Part shown: one piece after another, positions 17,687 to 26,432 of the stretch
How the letters are laid out: each line of letters opens with the position of its first letter
Position numbering within the stretch: the stretch's first letter is position 1
The notes under the pieces: model-generated
Database searches by the model: none
What the model was told of the DNA's origin: nothing
Seen by the model: only the letters and a program-made list of their open reading frames with translations
From: Nocardia asteroides
GTDB lineage: Bacteria > Actinomycetota > Actinomycetes > Mycobacteriales > Mycobacteriaceae
Direction: 5' to 3'
Length of the DNA stretch: 64,000 nucleotides
Assembly (NCBI GenBank): GCA_019930625.1
Contig: CP082844.1
Span: forward strand, 1,302,001-1,366,000
Translations under genes and position numbers: made by a program

Positions 17687-18528
17687 CACGGCCCCCGCAG
17701 TTCCTCGGCGACCTCGCGGGCGAGCAGCCCCGCGACGTGCCTGCGCCACTCCGGCGACCCGTGCGGGTCGTCGAACCAGAGTTCGGGGCCGATCGTGCCG
17801 AGGGCGTCGTGGATCTCGCGCTCGCTCGGCGGTGCGGCGAAGTCCAGGACGACCGGCTTGGTCGTGGCGGCCGTGATGGTGACCGCGCTGCGGCCGTCCC
17901 GTTCCCGGCGTCCCATCACGACGGCACCGGACCGGCCGAGCGGAGCGAGCGCGATCTTCCGGAAACTGGTGTGTGCCAGCAGACTCGCGCGCGGCAGGAG
18001 AATCGAGCGCAGCACCTCACCGCGCCGCAGCGCCGTGCGTCCCGGACCGATCACGAACTCCCGCAACGGAATACGCCTGTCGACCCGATCCGCCCCCCAC
18101 ACCGTCGCCATCCCGTCGAGCGCGACGAGCGCCCCGAGCACCGCGCCCGCGGGCAGCGCGAGGCAGACGTTGCCCCCGACGGTGGCGGTGCGCCAGATCT
18201 TGTGCGAGGCCAGCAGCGCCCGGCAGGACGGAGCGAACAGCGCGGTCCCCGGCCAGGCATTGTGCAACACCGGCATCCCCAGCTCACGCCCCGGCGCGGC
18301 TGCGGCGAACTCGGCCAGGGTGCAGGTCGCGGCGATCTCCAGTCCGTCGTCCACGGCCTGGAGCGCGGGCCACCCCAGGCCGGTGATGTCGACCAGGCGC
18401 ACCAGCTGATCCTGGGGTTCGGAGAACAGGAAGGTCCCTCCGGCGAGCACTGCGGTCGACGCGCCGAGCAGCGCCAGGTCTTCCCGTTCCCGGGCGATCA
18501 CCACCTCGCGGATCGTGTCCAGGTCCAC
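17686..18528 (-). CDS. FAD-binding subunit of xanthine dehydrogenase (CoxM-like)
   Basis: 280 residues of the CO-dehydrogenase medium-subunit type. The FAD segment VLAGGTFLF lies near residue 28, followed by the typical LVDITGL strand and the second FAD motif ATVGGNVCLALPAGA near 140. The C-terminal CO_deh_flav_C domain follows (180-280). It passes electrons from the 2Fe-2S clusters to NAD or another acceptor. First gene of the xdh-DUF6986-alc group; the 267-bp gap before it probably contains the promoter. Confidence 0.88.
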   Translation of the reverse strand: MDLDTIREVVIAREREDLALLGASTAVLAGGTFLFSEPQDQLVRLVDITGLGWPALQAVDDGLEIAATCTLAEFAAAAPGRELGMPVLHNAWPGTALFAPSCRALLASHKIWRTATVGGNVCLALPAGAVLGALVALDGMATVWGADRVDRRIPLREFVIGPGRTALRRGEVLRSILLPRASLLAHTSFRKIALAPLGRSGAVVMGRRERDGRSAVTITAATTKPVVLDFAAPPSEREIHDALGTIGPELWFDDPHGSPEWRRHVAGLLAREVAEELRGP

Positions 18529-18795
18529 GTCTCACCTCGTTCCGGCCTCTCCGTCACCGTAGAGCCAGTCGGTTGCCGCCATATTGCGCGCGACGCACGT
18601 CAGGTTGCGCGGCAGTTACCTCGCCGCACGACGACCGCCCGCCGCCGCGGCCGAGCGCTCCCTCCGCGACACCACAGCTCCCGCCCACCGCACGCAGGCC
18701 GTGCGAGCCGACACTGCTTCAGTATCGCGCGTCCGGGCTGACCAGGCACGACGCCCCGCCCGCAGATTCGATGGAGATCTCCCGCGGAGGCCGGT
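18529..18795. promoter_or_regulatory. Intergenic region inside the purine cluster, likely promoter of the xdh group
   Basis: 267 bp without a plausible gene. It contains a TTGCGCG direct repeat (18584-18620 area) but no motif I can assign to a known purine regulator. Because both flanking genes run on the minus strand, it either attenuates read-through from the deaminase gene or starts a new transcript. Confidence 0.35.
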
Positions 18796-20148
18796 TCACC
18801 CGGCCTTCGCGATCAACGCCGCCTGCGCTCGCGCCACCTGCGTGGCGACCACATCCATATCGACCGTCCGGACCTCGCCGTCGCGCACCACCTCGCGTCC
18901 GTCGACCAGCAGCGCCGCCAGCGGCGGGGCCGAGCCGAGCACCAGGGCGGTGACCGGGTCCGCGATCCCGGCGTGCGCGGCCGTGTCCACCCGCCACAGC
19001 GCCAGATCCGCCAGCTTGCCCACCTCGATCGACCCGATCTCGGCGTCCCGGCCCAGTACTCGCGACCCGCCGATGGTGGCCAGTTCCAGCGCGGTGCGCG
19101 CGCTCATCGCGCGCGGTCCGCCCCGGTTGCGCGCCCACAGCAACGCGTGCCGTGGCTCCTCGATCATCGAACCGGACTCGTTGCTCGCCGCGCCGTCGAC
19201 GCCGAGCCCCACCGAGACGCCCGCGCGCACCAGGTCGGCGATGCGGGCGACGCCCGCGCCGAGCCGCGCGTTCGAGGTCGGGCAATGCGCCACGCCGGTC
19301 CCGGATTCGGCCATGGCGCCGATCGCGTCGTCGTCCAGGTGGACGGCGTGCGCGTACCAGACATCCGGGCCGAACCAGCCGAGCCGCTCCATGTACCGCG
19401 CGGGCGTGCAACCGAAGGTCGCCACGCAGTAGTCGTGTTCGTCGACGGTCTCGGCGAGGTGGGTGTGCAGCCGGACCCCGGTGGCGCGGGCCAGCGCCGC
19501 CGACTCGCGCAGCAGGTCCGGGGTGACCGAGAACGGCGAGCACGGCGCCAGCGCGATCCGCAGCATGGAGTCGAACGACGGGTCGTGCCACCGGGCGATG
19601 GCCTCCGCGCTCGCGGCGAGGATGTCGTCCAAGCGCTCCACCAGATGATCGGGCGGCAACCCGCCCGCGCTGACCCCGAGGTCCATCGAGCCGCGGCAGG
19701 GGTGGAACCGCAACCCGACCTCGGCCGCCGCGGTGATCTCGGCCGCGAGCGGATCACCGCCGTCGCGCGGGAACACGTAGTGGTGATCGGTGGTGGTGGT
19801 GCATCCGGTGCGCGCGAGCGCGGCGAGCGCACCCGTCGCCGCCACTCGCACCCCGTCCTCATCGATACCCGCCCACACCGGGTAGAGCGTGCTGAGCCAT
19901 TCGAACAGCGTGTGATCGGTGGCCAGGCCGCGGGTGATCCATTGGTAGAGGTGATGGTGGGTGTTCACCAGCCCGGGAGTGAGCAGGCAGCCGCGCCCGT
20001 CCACAAGCCGCGCACCCTCGCCGAGTGCCGGTGCGTCGCCTTCGCCGACCGCGTCGATCCGATTTCCGCGCACGACGACGTAGCCGCGCCGATACTCGGT
20101 CCCGTGCGCGTCGACGGTCGCGACGGCGCAGTCCGCGACGACGGTCAC
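18796..20148 (-). CDS. 8-oxoguanine/guanine-type deaminase (amidohydrolase)
   Basis: About 450 residues of the ATZ/TRZ amidohydrolase superfamily. Zinc-site motifs are present: VNTHHHLYQW near residue 65 (HxH), THLAET near 235, a third His at HAVHLDD, and the metal Asp in VDGAASNESG near 325. The pattern and length fit 8-oxoguanine deaminase; in a purine cluster guanine to xanthine is also plausible. Starts overlap the uricase stop: GTG 20148 (GTGA overlap) or GTG 20157. The longer upstream frame is not real coding sequence. Confidence 0.85.
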   Translation of the reverse strand: MTVVADCAVATVDAHGTEYRRGYVVVRGNRIDAVGEGDAPALGEGARLVDGRGCLLTPGLVNTHHHLYQWITRGLATDHTLFEWLSTLYPVWAGIDEDGVRVAATGALAALARTGCTTTTDHHYVFPRDGGDPLAAEITAAAEVGLRFHPCRGSMDLGVSAGGLPPDHLVERLDDILAASAEAIARWHDPSFDSMLRIALAPCSPFSVTPDLLRESAALARATGVRLHTHLAETVDEHDYCVATFGCTPARYMERLGWFGPDVWYAHAVHLDDDAIGAMAESGTGVAHCPTSNARLGAGVARIADLVRAGVSVGLGVDGAASNESGSMIEEPRHALLWARNRGGPRAMSARTALELATIGGSRVLGRDAEIGSIEVGKLADLALWRVDTAAHAGIADPVTALVLGSAPPLAALLVDGREVVRDGEVRTVDMDVVATQVARAQAALIAKAG

Positions 20149-21050
20149 CTGGTCCACGCGGGACCGGCTTCCGGCGCGTCGGCACGCGCCACGGTGGCGT
20201 GGATCAGCCCGTAGGGACGGTCGTCGGCGTGGTAGACCTCGCCGCGATTCTCCATGCCGAAGCGGGCCAGGTCGTAGTCGAAGTGATGTTTGTTCGGCGC
20301 CGCGAGCCGGATCTCGGCCAGCACCGGGTACGCCGACAGCGCGGACTTGCCCATCTCGAACAGTGTCTGTTGCAGCGCCTTCGAGTGCAACGTCGCGAAG
20401 GTCTCCACCAGCCGCGCCCGCACACCGGTGTAGACCTCGTCCCAGTCGATGCCCGCACTGTGCGCGAACCGCCACTCGGCGACCAGCGTGGTGGCCAGCA
20501 TCCGATCGTCCGTCGGCGCGAGCACGGTGAAGTCGTCGGTCAGGAAGTCCGTGAACTGCGAGCCGGTCGACTTCAAAATGGTCAGATCCTTCACCCCGCC
20601 GACGACCCACGCCTGCCGGTCGGCGCCGCTGCCCACCACGGTGACCGCCGCGGTGCGCACTTCGGGACCGCCGCGCACCCAGGTGTGGTCGTGCTCCACG
20701 CCGCCCACCGGCACGCGCCGCCAGGCATATTCGTCGACCTCGACGCGCGCGCTGCGCACCGGTTCGATGTCGGCGACGAAATGATCGGCCAGCGCCAGCG
20801 CGTAGTCCTCGATTCTCCGCAGGCCCGGCTGTTTGGCGAAGGCGTAGGCGGTCTGCTTCTGCGAGTCGGTGGGCAGGACCTTCGCCTGGTCGCCGGTGAC
20901 GTACGCGTCGGCGAAGTCGCCGCGCAGCACTGTGGAGACGTTCACATCGCGGATCTCGTGCCGTGCGCCGTCCCGGCGGATACGGACGATCCGGTTCTCC
21001 GCCTTGCCGTAGCGGTGGTCGGTCAGCACGATCGGCCCGGTCAGTTCCAT
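20145..21050 (-). CDS. Urate oxidase (factor-independent uricase)
   Basis: 301 residues, the usual length of cofactor-free uricase, made of two tunnelling-fold (T-fold) halves. Oxidises urate to 5-hydroxyisourate with O2. Family landmarks: KAENRIVRI near residue 16, VLRGDFADAY with the catalytic Lys/Thr region (TDSQKQTAYAFAKQ near 60), and HHFDYDL-like KHHFDYDLARF near 270. Seven bases separate it from hiuH upstream and it overlaps the deaminase gene downstream, so uraD-hiuH-uricase-deaminase form one operon. No peroxisomal-type signal or leader is seen; cytosolic. Confidence 0.92.
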   Translation of the reverse strand: MELTGPIVLTDHRYGKAENRIVRIRRDGARHEIRDVNVSTVLRGDFADAYVTGDQAKVLPTDSQKQTAYAFAKQPGLRRIEDYALALADHFVADIEPVRSARVEVDEYAWRRVPVGGVEHDHTWVRGGPEVRTAAVTVVGSGADRQAWVVGGVKDLTILKSTGSQFTDFLTDDFTVLAPTDDRMLATTLVAEWRFAHSAGIDWDEVYTGVRARLVETFATLHSKALQQTLFEMGKSALSAYPVLAEIRLAAPNKHHFDYDLARFGMENRGEVYHADDRPYGLIHATVARADAPEAGPAWTR

Positions 21051-21057
21051 GCTCGGC

Positions 21058-21375
21058 TCAGCTTCCTCGATAGGTGGAAAAGGCGAAGGGCGACAACAGC
21101 AACGGAACGTGATAGTGCCGCTCCTCGGTGACGGCGAACGCCACTGTCACCTCGGGATAGAAGGTCTCGACCTCCCGGCCCGCGAAGTATGCGCCGGTGT
21201 CGAACACCAGCCGATAGGTTCCCGGCTCGATCGTTTCGCCGAACGCTCCGATCCGCCCGTCGATGTCCGTTTCGCCCGAATCGATCTGCCGTTCACCTCG
21301 ATACAACGTCACTGTGACGCCCATGGCGGGCGCGCCGCGCACCGCGTCCAGCACGTGGGTACTCAGCGTGCTCAC
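21058..21375 (-). CDS. 5-hydroxyisourate hydrolase (transthyretin-like)
   Basis: 105 residues. The hallmark C-terminal tetrapeptide YRGS is present, with the N-terminal STHVLDAVRGAPA and the central IEPGTYRLVFDTGAYF. Converts 5-hydroxyisourate, the uricase product, to OHCU. Its start overlaps the uraD stop by ATGA, so the two products are made together. Confidence 0.95.
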   Translation of the reverse strand: MSTLSTHVLDAVRGAPAMGVTVTLYRGERQIDSGETDIDGRIGAFGETIEPGTYRLVFDTGAYFAGREVETFYPEVTVAFAVTEERHYHVPLLLSPFAFSTYRGS

Positions 21376-21875
21376 GGCCGATCCGCCAGCATCGCGTGCA
21401 GCCGGATACGGTTGATCTTTCCCAGTTCTGTTCGCACGAAGCGCCTTTCGGTTTCGGGGTCATTGCGTAGCCGGGCGTTGAGCAGCGCGAGCAACTCCTC
21501 GGCCGACTTTCCGCTCGCGCACACCAGGTAGATGTGCCCGAACCGTTCCTCGTAGGCGCGGTTGCCTTCGGCGAGCGCCGCGCGTACGTCCTCGGCGGCT
21601 CCCGCCACACCGGCCTGTTCCCGCGCCGAAACCGCGCTGTGCGGCCGATCGCCGATGCGCGGGTGCCCCGCGAGCGCCAGGTCGAGTTCGGACTCCGGCA
21701 GTCGCGTCAACGCCGCGTCCGCCGCGTCGAGCAGCGCCTCGACGCTCCGGTACGGACGGCCTGCGACCAGCGACCGCGCCAGACCCGGGGACGAGCAGCA
21801 GCCGAAGATCGCCTGATAGGCCGCGTCGTCGGACAGCGCGTCGAAGGCCGCGATCCCGGGTCGCTGATCCGTCAT
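21372..21875 (-). CDS. uraD: OHCU decarboxylase
   Basis: About 167 residues, all-helical UraD family. Conserved ELLALLNARLRNDPETE helix near the end, HPRIGD near residue 68 (active-site His), and YEERFGHIYLVCASGKS near 120. Decarboxylates OHCU to S-allantoin, completing the uricase pathway. Start taken at ATG 21875; an upstream in-frame start at 21911 would add 12 residues without family support. First gene of the minus-strand operon and divergent from the molybdenum-cofactor pair, so both promoters lie in 21876-22011. Confidence 0.92.
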   Translation of the reverse strand: MTDQRPGIAAFDALSDDAAYQAIFGCCSSPGLARSLVAGRPYRSVEALLDAADAALTRLPESELDLALAGHPRIGDRPHSAVSAREQAGVAGAAEDVRAALAEGNRAYEERFGHIYLVCASGKSAEELLALLNARLRNDPETERRFVRTELGKINRIRLHAMLADRP

Positions 21876-22011
21876 CGGACCAGCATCGAATACGACCCGG
21901 CGAGCCGCCACCGGAACGGGACGGAACCCTTTCGGCGTGTCGCCCCGGGAAGCCGCCTGAGCACCGTTTTCACATCGTGCGGGGCAAACCGCGCGGTATT
22001 ACCGTTTATCC

Positions 22012-22608
22012 ATGGCCGACTCCGATCGTCCCGCCGTGGCACCCTGCGCGGGCGTTGTGCTCGCCGCGGGCGCCGGAACCCGCTACGGAAAACCCAAGGT
22101 GCTCGCCGAGGACGGCGCGTGGCTGCGAGCGACGGTCGCCGCGTTACGCGACGGGGGCTGCGATCCGGTGATCGTGGTGCTCGGTGCGACCGGACCGACG
22201 CCGCGGATCGTCGATCTTCCGCCGGGCGTGCGGCACGTGTGGGCCGCCGATTGGGCTACCGGCCTCAGCGCGTCACTGCGTGCGGGGCTGATCGCCGCGG
22301 CGGCCACCCCCGCGCGCTATGCCGCGATCATGCCGGTGGACACCCCCGACGTCGGGGCCGACGTGATCGCGCGGGTGCTCGCCGCCGCGCTCACCGCCCC
22401 GAGCGGCTTGGCACGCGCTGTGTTCCACAACACACCCGGCCACCCTGTTGTTATCGCCCACAAGCACTGGAATGCGATTTCTGGGTCCGCCGCCGGAGAT
22501 TCCGGAGCCCGCACCTATTTGACCGGGAGAAACGATATGGTGTGCGTCACGTGCGACGATTTGGCGACGGGCGTCGATCGTGACTTCCCGGCCACGACCG
22601 CACGGTGA
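22012..22608 (+). CDS. Molybdenum-cofactor nucleotidyltransferase (MocA/MobA-like)
   Basis: 198 residues, NTP-transferase fold. The nucleotide-binding loop VVLAAGAGTRYGKPK is intact near the N-terminus, and PVDTPDVG near residue 105 supplies the metal-binding Asp. Such enzymes attach CMP (MocA) or GMP to molybdopterin. Being divergent from the molybdenum hydroxylase genes and followed by an XdhC-like gene 13 bp later, it most likely matures the xanthine dehydrogenase cofactor; MCD is likely but not proven by sequence. Confidence 0.82.
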   Translation: MADSDRPAVAPCAGVVLAAGAGTRYGKPKVLAEDGAWLRATVAALRDGGCDPVIVVLGATGPTPRIVDLPPGVRHVWAADWATGLSASLRAGLIAAAATPARYAAIMPVDTPDVGADVIARVLAAALTAPSGLARAVFHNTPGHPVVIAHKHWNAISGSAAGDSGARTYLTGRNDMVCVTCDDLATGVDRDFPATTAR

Positions 22609-22621
22609 TCGGAGCTAGCTG

Positions 22622-23659
22622 ATGCGGGACATCGTCGACGACCTGTTGCGGGTGTGGCACTCGGGCCGGACCGGCGGACTCGGCACCGTCGTGCGCACCG
22701 TGGGCGCCGCCCCGTTGCCGGTGGGCTCGGCAATGCTGGTCGACCCGGAGGGGGGTGTCTACGGTTCGGTCGCCGCGGGCGGGCTGGAGGAGATCGCCTA
22801 CGAGGCGGTGCTCCAGGCAGCGCGGACCGGCCGTCGCGCGATGCACCGCTTCGGCGTTGCCACCGGCCTCGAGGCGGGCGCGAACGGCGAGGGGATGCTG
22901 GACGTCTTCACCGAACCGTTCTCCCGAAGACACTTCCCGGAGTTCCCGGATGTCGCCGCGGAGATCGCGGCACACCGCAGGGTCACCGTGTTCACGGTGG
23001 TGTGGAACTCCGATGCCGACCTGATCGGCCAGCACCTGATCACCGACAAGAAGCACGCCACCGAACTGGTCGCGCTACCGGATTCGGACGTGTTCGTCGC
23101 CTCGTTCGCCCCGCCGCCGCGGCTGATCGTCTTCGGCGCGAATTCCTTCGCCGCCGCGCTGACCGTGCAGGCCGAATTGCTCGGCTACCGGGTGACGATC
23201 TGCGATTCGCGCCCCAATTTCGCTACCCCGGAGTCGTTCCCCGGCGCCGAGGTCGTGGTCGACTGGCCGCACCGCTACCTCAACACCCTCTCCGCCGCGG
23301 GTGAGATCGACAGCAGCACAGCCATAGTCGTGCTCTCGCACGATCCCACCTTCGAGATTCCGCTGCTCACCGTGGCGCTGCGACTACCCGAGCTCGGTTA
23401 TCTCGGGGCGATGGGATCACGACAGGTCCACATCCGGCGCATGGAGGACCTCCAGGCCTGCGGTTTCAGTGCCGAGACGCTCGCGCGTCTGCACTCGCCC
23501 GCGGGCATGGACATCGGCGCGCGCACCGCGCCGGAGGTGGCGGTCGCGATCGCGGCCGAGCTGCTGGCCGCCCGCGCCGCGCAACCGGTGCGCGCGGTCG
23601 ATCCCTACAGCGGCGAAATCCCGGTCACGCCGAAAACCGCGGTCGGGCTCGGTATCTGA
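22622..23659 (+). CDS. XdhC/CoxI-like molybdenum-cofactor chaperone, without the usual cysteines
   Basis: 345 residues. Two XdhC regions: the N-terminal CoxI domain (about 1-100) and the C-terminal Rossmann-type XdhC domain (about 160-300; LIVFGANSFAAALTVQAELLG, then GYLGAMGSRQVHIRRMEDL). In most XdhC proteins the N-terminal domain has GSVSGGCVE and GLxCGG. Here these read GSVAAGGLEE and GLEAGANGEG, so both cysteines are missing. XdhC binds the molybdenum cofactor for sulfuration and insertion; this variant may only bind or deliver it. It is the second gene of the pair with the mocA-like gene. Confidence 0.8.
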   Translation: MRDIVDDLLRVWHSGRTGGLGTVVRTVGAAPLPVGSAMLVDPEGGVYGSVAAGGLEEIAYEAVLQAARTGRRAMHRFGVATGLEAGANGEGMLDVFTEPFSRRHFPEFPDVAAEIAAHRRVTVFTVVWNSDADLIGQHLITDKKHATELVALPDSDVFVASFAPPPRLIVFGANSFAAALTVQAELLGYRVTICDSRPNFATPESFPGAEVVVDWPHRYLNTLSAAGEIDSSTAIVVLSHDPTFEIPLLTVALRLPELGYLGAMGSRQVHIRRMEDLQACGFSAETLARLHSPAGMDIGARTAPEVAVAIAAELLAARAAQPVRAVDPYSGEIPVTPKTAVGLGI

Positions 23660-24748
23660 TCACTTCAGCCCGGGATTCTCGGCATACACCTCGCGCAGCA
23701 CCGACAGGTCGAACAGCTGCTCGGCCTTGATATCTATCTTCGCGGTGCGCAGCGCGGCGATATTCTGTTCGATCAACGCGTCGGTCATGGTGAGCAGGCC
23801 GTTGGCGACCGTGTCCGGTGAGACCACCAGATCGTTCTGCGCGATGGCCTGTTTCGTCTGCTCGGCCAGATCCAGCTTTTGATCCTTGCCATAGACCTCG
23901 ACGGCGAGCCGGGCCGATTCGGCCGGGTCGGCCACCGCGTCCTTCCAGCCCTTGATCTCGGCGACCAGGAACGCCTTCAGCTTGTCGCGCTCGTTGTCGA
24001 TGGTGGACTGCGCGACCGTGAGGGTCTCGGCGACCAGCGGCAGATCGAAGTCGGCGAACAGGAAATGCGTGTTCTGGAAGCCCTTCGCCGCCAATGTGAT
24101 CGGCTCGTTCGTCACATAGCTGACCCAGCCGTCGACCTCGCCGTTGGCCAGTGGGGTGGGATCGAATTGCGCGGGCACCACGGTGACGTCACCGGGCTTC
24201 AACCCGTTGGCGGTCAGCAACGCGTTGAAGATCAGCTGGTTGGTGTCCTGCACACCGATCTTGCGGCCCTTCATGTCCTCGGGCGACTTGATCGGCTTCG
24301 CCGCGGAGGAGACGATCGCGAACGGATTCTTCTGATAGGTGGTGGCGACGATCTTCGCGGGCAGTCCCTCCAGGATCGCCGGTGCGGTGGTCTGCGGCGC
24401 GGACAGGCCCAGCCACACTTTCCCGGTGTCCAACCCGGCCTCCACCGAAGTGCTGGCCGCGCCACCCGCGATCAGCTCGACCGAGCCGAAACCGGCTTCG
24501 GTGAAATAGCCTCTGGCGTCGGCGAAGTATTCACCCGCGAATTCGATGTTCTTCAGCCAGGACAGCTGCACCGCGACGCGGCCGTGTTTCGATCCGTCCG
24601 GAGTGGAGCCGCCCGGCGCGTCGCCGGCATTCCCGCCGCAGGCGGCCAGCGCCCCCGCACCGCCGAGCGCGGCCCCGGCGAGCGCGGAGTAACGGAGAAA
24701 CGAGCGTCGGTTCAGGTGCCCGAACGTGGAGCGTTGCACGGGTGTCAT
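23660..24748 (-). CDS. ABC transporter substrate-binding lipoprotein, NMT1/SsuA-like
   Basis: 362 residues. The N-terminus carries a twin-arginine pattern (NRRSFLRY) and a lipobox (LAAC), so it is a Tat-exported lipoprotein. The mature part is the NMT1/THI5 (periplasmic-binding type 2) fold: WLKNIEFAGEYFADARGYF near residue 60, then GRKIGVQDTNQLIF in the second lobe. These proteins bind sulfonates, nitrate, pyrimidines (ThiY type), or riboflavin precursors. The gene is tail-to-tail with the xdhC-like gene, starting the next base after its stop. The substrate is unknown; a purine- or pyrimidine-related compound would suit the neighbours. Confidence 0.8.
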   Translation of the reverse strand: MTPVQRSTFGHLNRRSFLRYSALAGAALGGAGALAACGGNAGDAPGGSTPDGSKHGRVAVQLSWLKNIEFAGEYFADARGYFTEAGFGSVELIAGGAASTSVEAGLDTGKVWLGLSAPQTTAPAILEGLPAKIVATTYQKNPFAIVSSAAKPIKSPEDMKGRKIGVQDTNQLIFNALLTANGLKPGDVTVVPAQFDPTPLANGEVDGWVSYVTNEPITLAAKGFQNTHFLFADFDLPLVAETLTVAQSTIDNERDKLKAFLVAEIKGWKDAVADPAESARLAVEVYGKDQKLDLAEQTKQAIAQNDLVVSPDTVANGLLTMTDALIEQNIAALRTAKIDIKAEQLFDLSVLREVYAENPGLK

Positions 24749-24838
24749 GGGCCGAATCTAAGGGGAAGGCGTTTCGTTTTCTTTACTTTGGCGTTCCGAG
24801 CGCGAATTCGCGCGAATATCATCGGTCGGACATATCGG

Positions 24839-25636
24839 TCAGCTTCGCCCGGCTTCGGGTCCGAACCGCGCGAGCACCAGATTCTCGACCACCCCGACGA
24901 TCGCGTAGAGCGCCACCGAGACCAGGGTGACGATGACGATCGAGGCCCACAGCTTGCTGTATTGGAACGTCGGGATGGCGCGGATCAGGCTGGCGCCCAA
25001 CCCGGTGCCGCTGCCCAGCCACTCCCCGAGCAACGCCCCGATCAGCGCGCCCGGCACCGAGATCCGCGCCGCGGCGAACACCGAGGGCAGCGCGGCGGGC
25101 ACGGCCACCATGCGCAGCCCGGTCCACCGCGACCCGCCAAAGGCGGTCACCAGCTCCAGCGCTTGCCGCGGCGCGCTGCGCAGGCCCGCCATGATCATGA
25201 CCAGAGCGGGGAAGAACACCACGATCGCGGCGAGCACCGCCACCCCGGCCAGGCCACGGCCGAACACCAGCACGATGATCGGCGTGAGCGCAACCAGCGG
25301 CACCGAGCGCAACAGCATCGCCACCGGAAGGAAGGTCTGCTCGACCGCGGCGAACGACACGAACAGCGCGGCGACCACCAGTGCGGCGAGCATGCCCGCG
25401 CCGAATCCGATGGCCGCGTCGCGCAGCGTGATCCGCAAGTCGTCGATGATCGCTTCCCGCGCGGCGTCGGCGCCCTGCGCCGTCACCAAGTAGGTCCAGA
25501 TATCGCCGGGCGTCTTGCCGACCCGCGGGCCGACCTGCGGGAACGCCTTCAGGAAGACGTACCAGATCCCCAGCATCAACAGCAGCGAGGTGCACAGCGG
25601 GAACAGGAAGACCCCGATTCGGCGCAGGAGGTTCAT
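24839..25636 (-). CDS. ABC transporter permease (SsuC-like)
   Basis: 265 residues, about six membrane helices with the BPD_transp_1 domain (residues 75-250). The EAA loop near residue 165 reads GGSRWTGLRMVAVPAALPSV, the contact site for the ATPase. The N-terminal helix FLFPLCTSLLLMLGIWYV anchors it. Second permease of the same importer; the other lies 50 bp upstream. The two differ enough to form a heterodimer. Confidence 0.85.
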   Translation of the reverse strand: MNLLRRIGVFLFPLCTSLLLMLGIWYVFLKAFPQVGPRVGKTPGDIWTYLVTAQGADAAREAIIDDLRITLRDAAIGFGAGMLAALVVAALFVSFAAVEQTFLPVAMLLRSVPLVALTPIIVLVFGRGLAGVAVLAAIVVFFPALVMIMAGLRSAPRQALELVTAFGGSRWTGLRMVAVPAALPSVFAAARISVPGALIGALLGEWLGSGTGLGASLIRAIPTFQYSKLWASIVIVTLVSVALYAIVGVVENLVLARFGPEAGRS

Positions 25637-25685
25637 CCGGCGTCCTCCACATTCGCGGCCGAGACAAGGCCCGTCGCATGGCTTT

Positions 25686-26432
25686 TCATCGCGCCTCCTG
25701 CGCGGTCCACGGAGCGGCCATCCGGGCGGCCAAGGCTACCAACGCGTACCCGAGTCCGGCCAGCGCCGCGGCGGCCAGCGCCATACCCCAGGTGCGCGGC
25801 ACGTTGTAGGACGTCTGCGCAGCGGTCAGCGCCACCCCGATACCGCTGTCCACGCCGCCGAGATACTCGCCGATGATCGCGCCGAGCACGGCCGAGGGCG
25901 CGGCGATCTTCAACGCCGCGAAGGTACTGGGCAACGCCGAAACCGCCCGCACCCGGTACAACTGCTGCCAGCGGCCGCCGCCGTAGGCGCGCACCAGGTC
26001 CAGACTGGTCCGGTCGGCCGAGCGCAGACCGGTGACGGTGCCGACCATGGTGGTGAAGAAGCAGTACATCGCGGCGAGGAACACCGTCGGGGTGCGTCCG
26101 CCGAAGACGACCAGGATGATCGGGCCCAGCGCGAGCAATGGAGTGCAGTAGCTCAGGATCGCCAGCTGGGTGGCCAGCGACTCGATCGGCGGGATCAGCA
26201 CGATCAGGATTGCCAGCGCGATGGCCAGGCCGTTGCCCCAGACGAATCCTTGCAGCGCGCCGAGGGCGGTGATCCGGAAATTCGGGCCGTACAGATCCCA
26301 TCCGTCGGTGTACATGGTGTGCAGCACTCGCCAGGGGCTGGGTATGGTGCCGCCCGCGACCTCGAACGCCGCCAGAGCCCACCACACGGCGACCAGTCCG
26401 AGCACGCCGAGCGCACCACCGAAGCGCTTCAT
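25686..26432 (-). CDS. ABC transporter permease (SsuC-like)
   Basis: 248 residues, six predicted helices. The EAA loop near residue 150 reads [20 protein letters not shown]. It overlaps the upstream ATPase gene by 4 bp (ATGA-type junction), so translation is coupled. It pairs with the permease at 24839. Confidence 0.85.
   Translation of the reverse strand: MKRFGGALGVLGLVAVWWALAAFEVAGGTIPSPWRVLHTMYTDGWDLYGPNFRITALGALQGFVWGNGLAIALAILIVLIPPIESLATQLAILSYCTPLLALGPIILVVFGGRTPTVFLAAMYCFFTTMVGTVTGLRSADRTSLDLVRAYGGGRWQQLYRVRAVSALPSTFAALKIAAPSAVLGAIIGEYLGGVDSGIGVALTAAQTSYNVPRTWGMALAAAALAGLGYALVALAARMAAPWTAQEAR

Noticed and set aside
21994..22004. CGGTATTACCG as a purine-regulator operator
   Set aside because: It lies 7 bp before the mocA-like start codon and could be a chance part of the leader or a -10 box; support is too weak for a feature.
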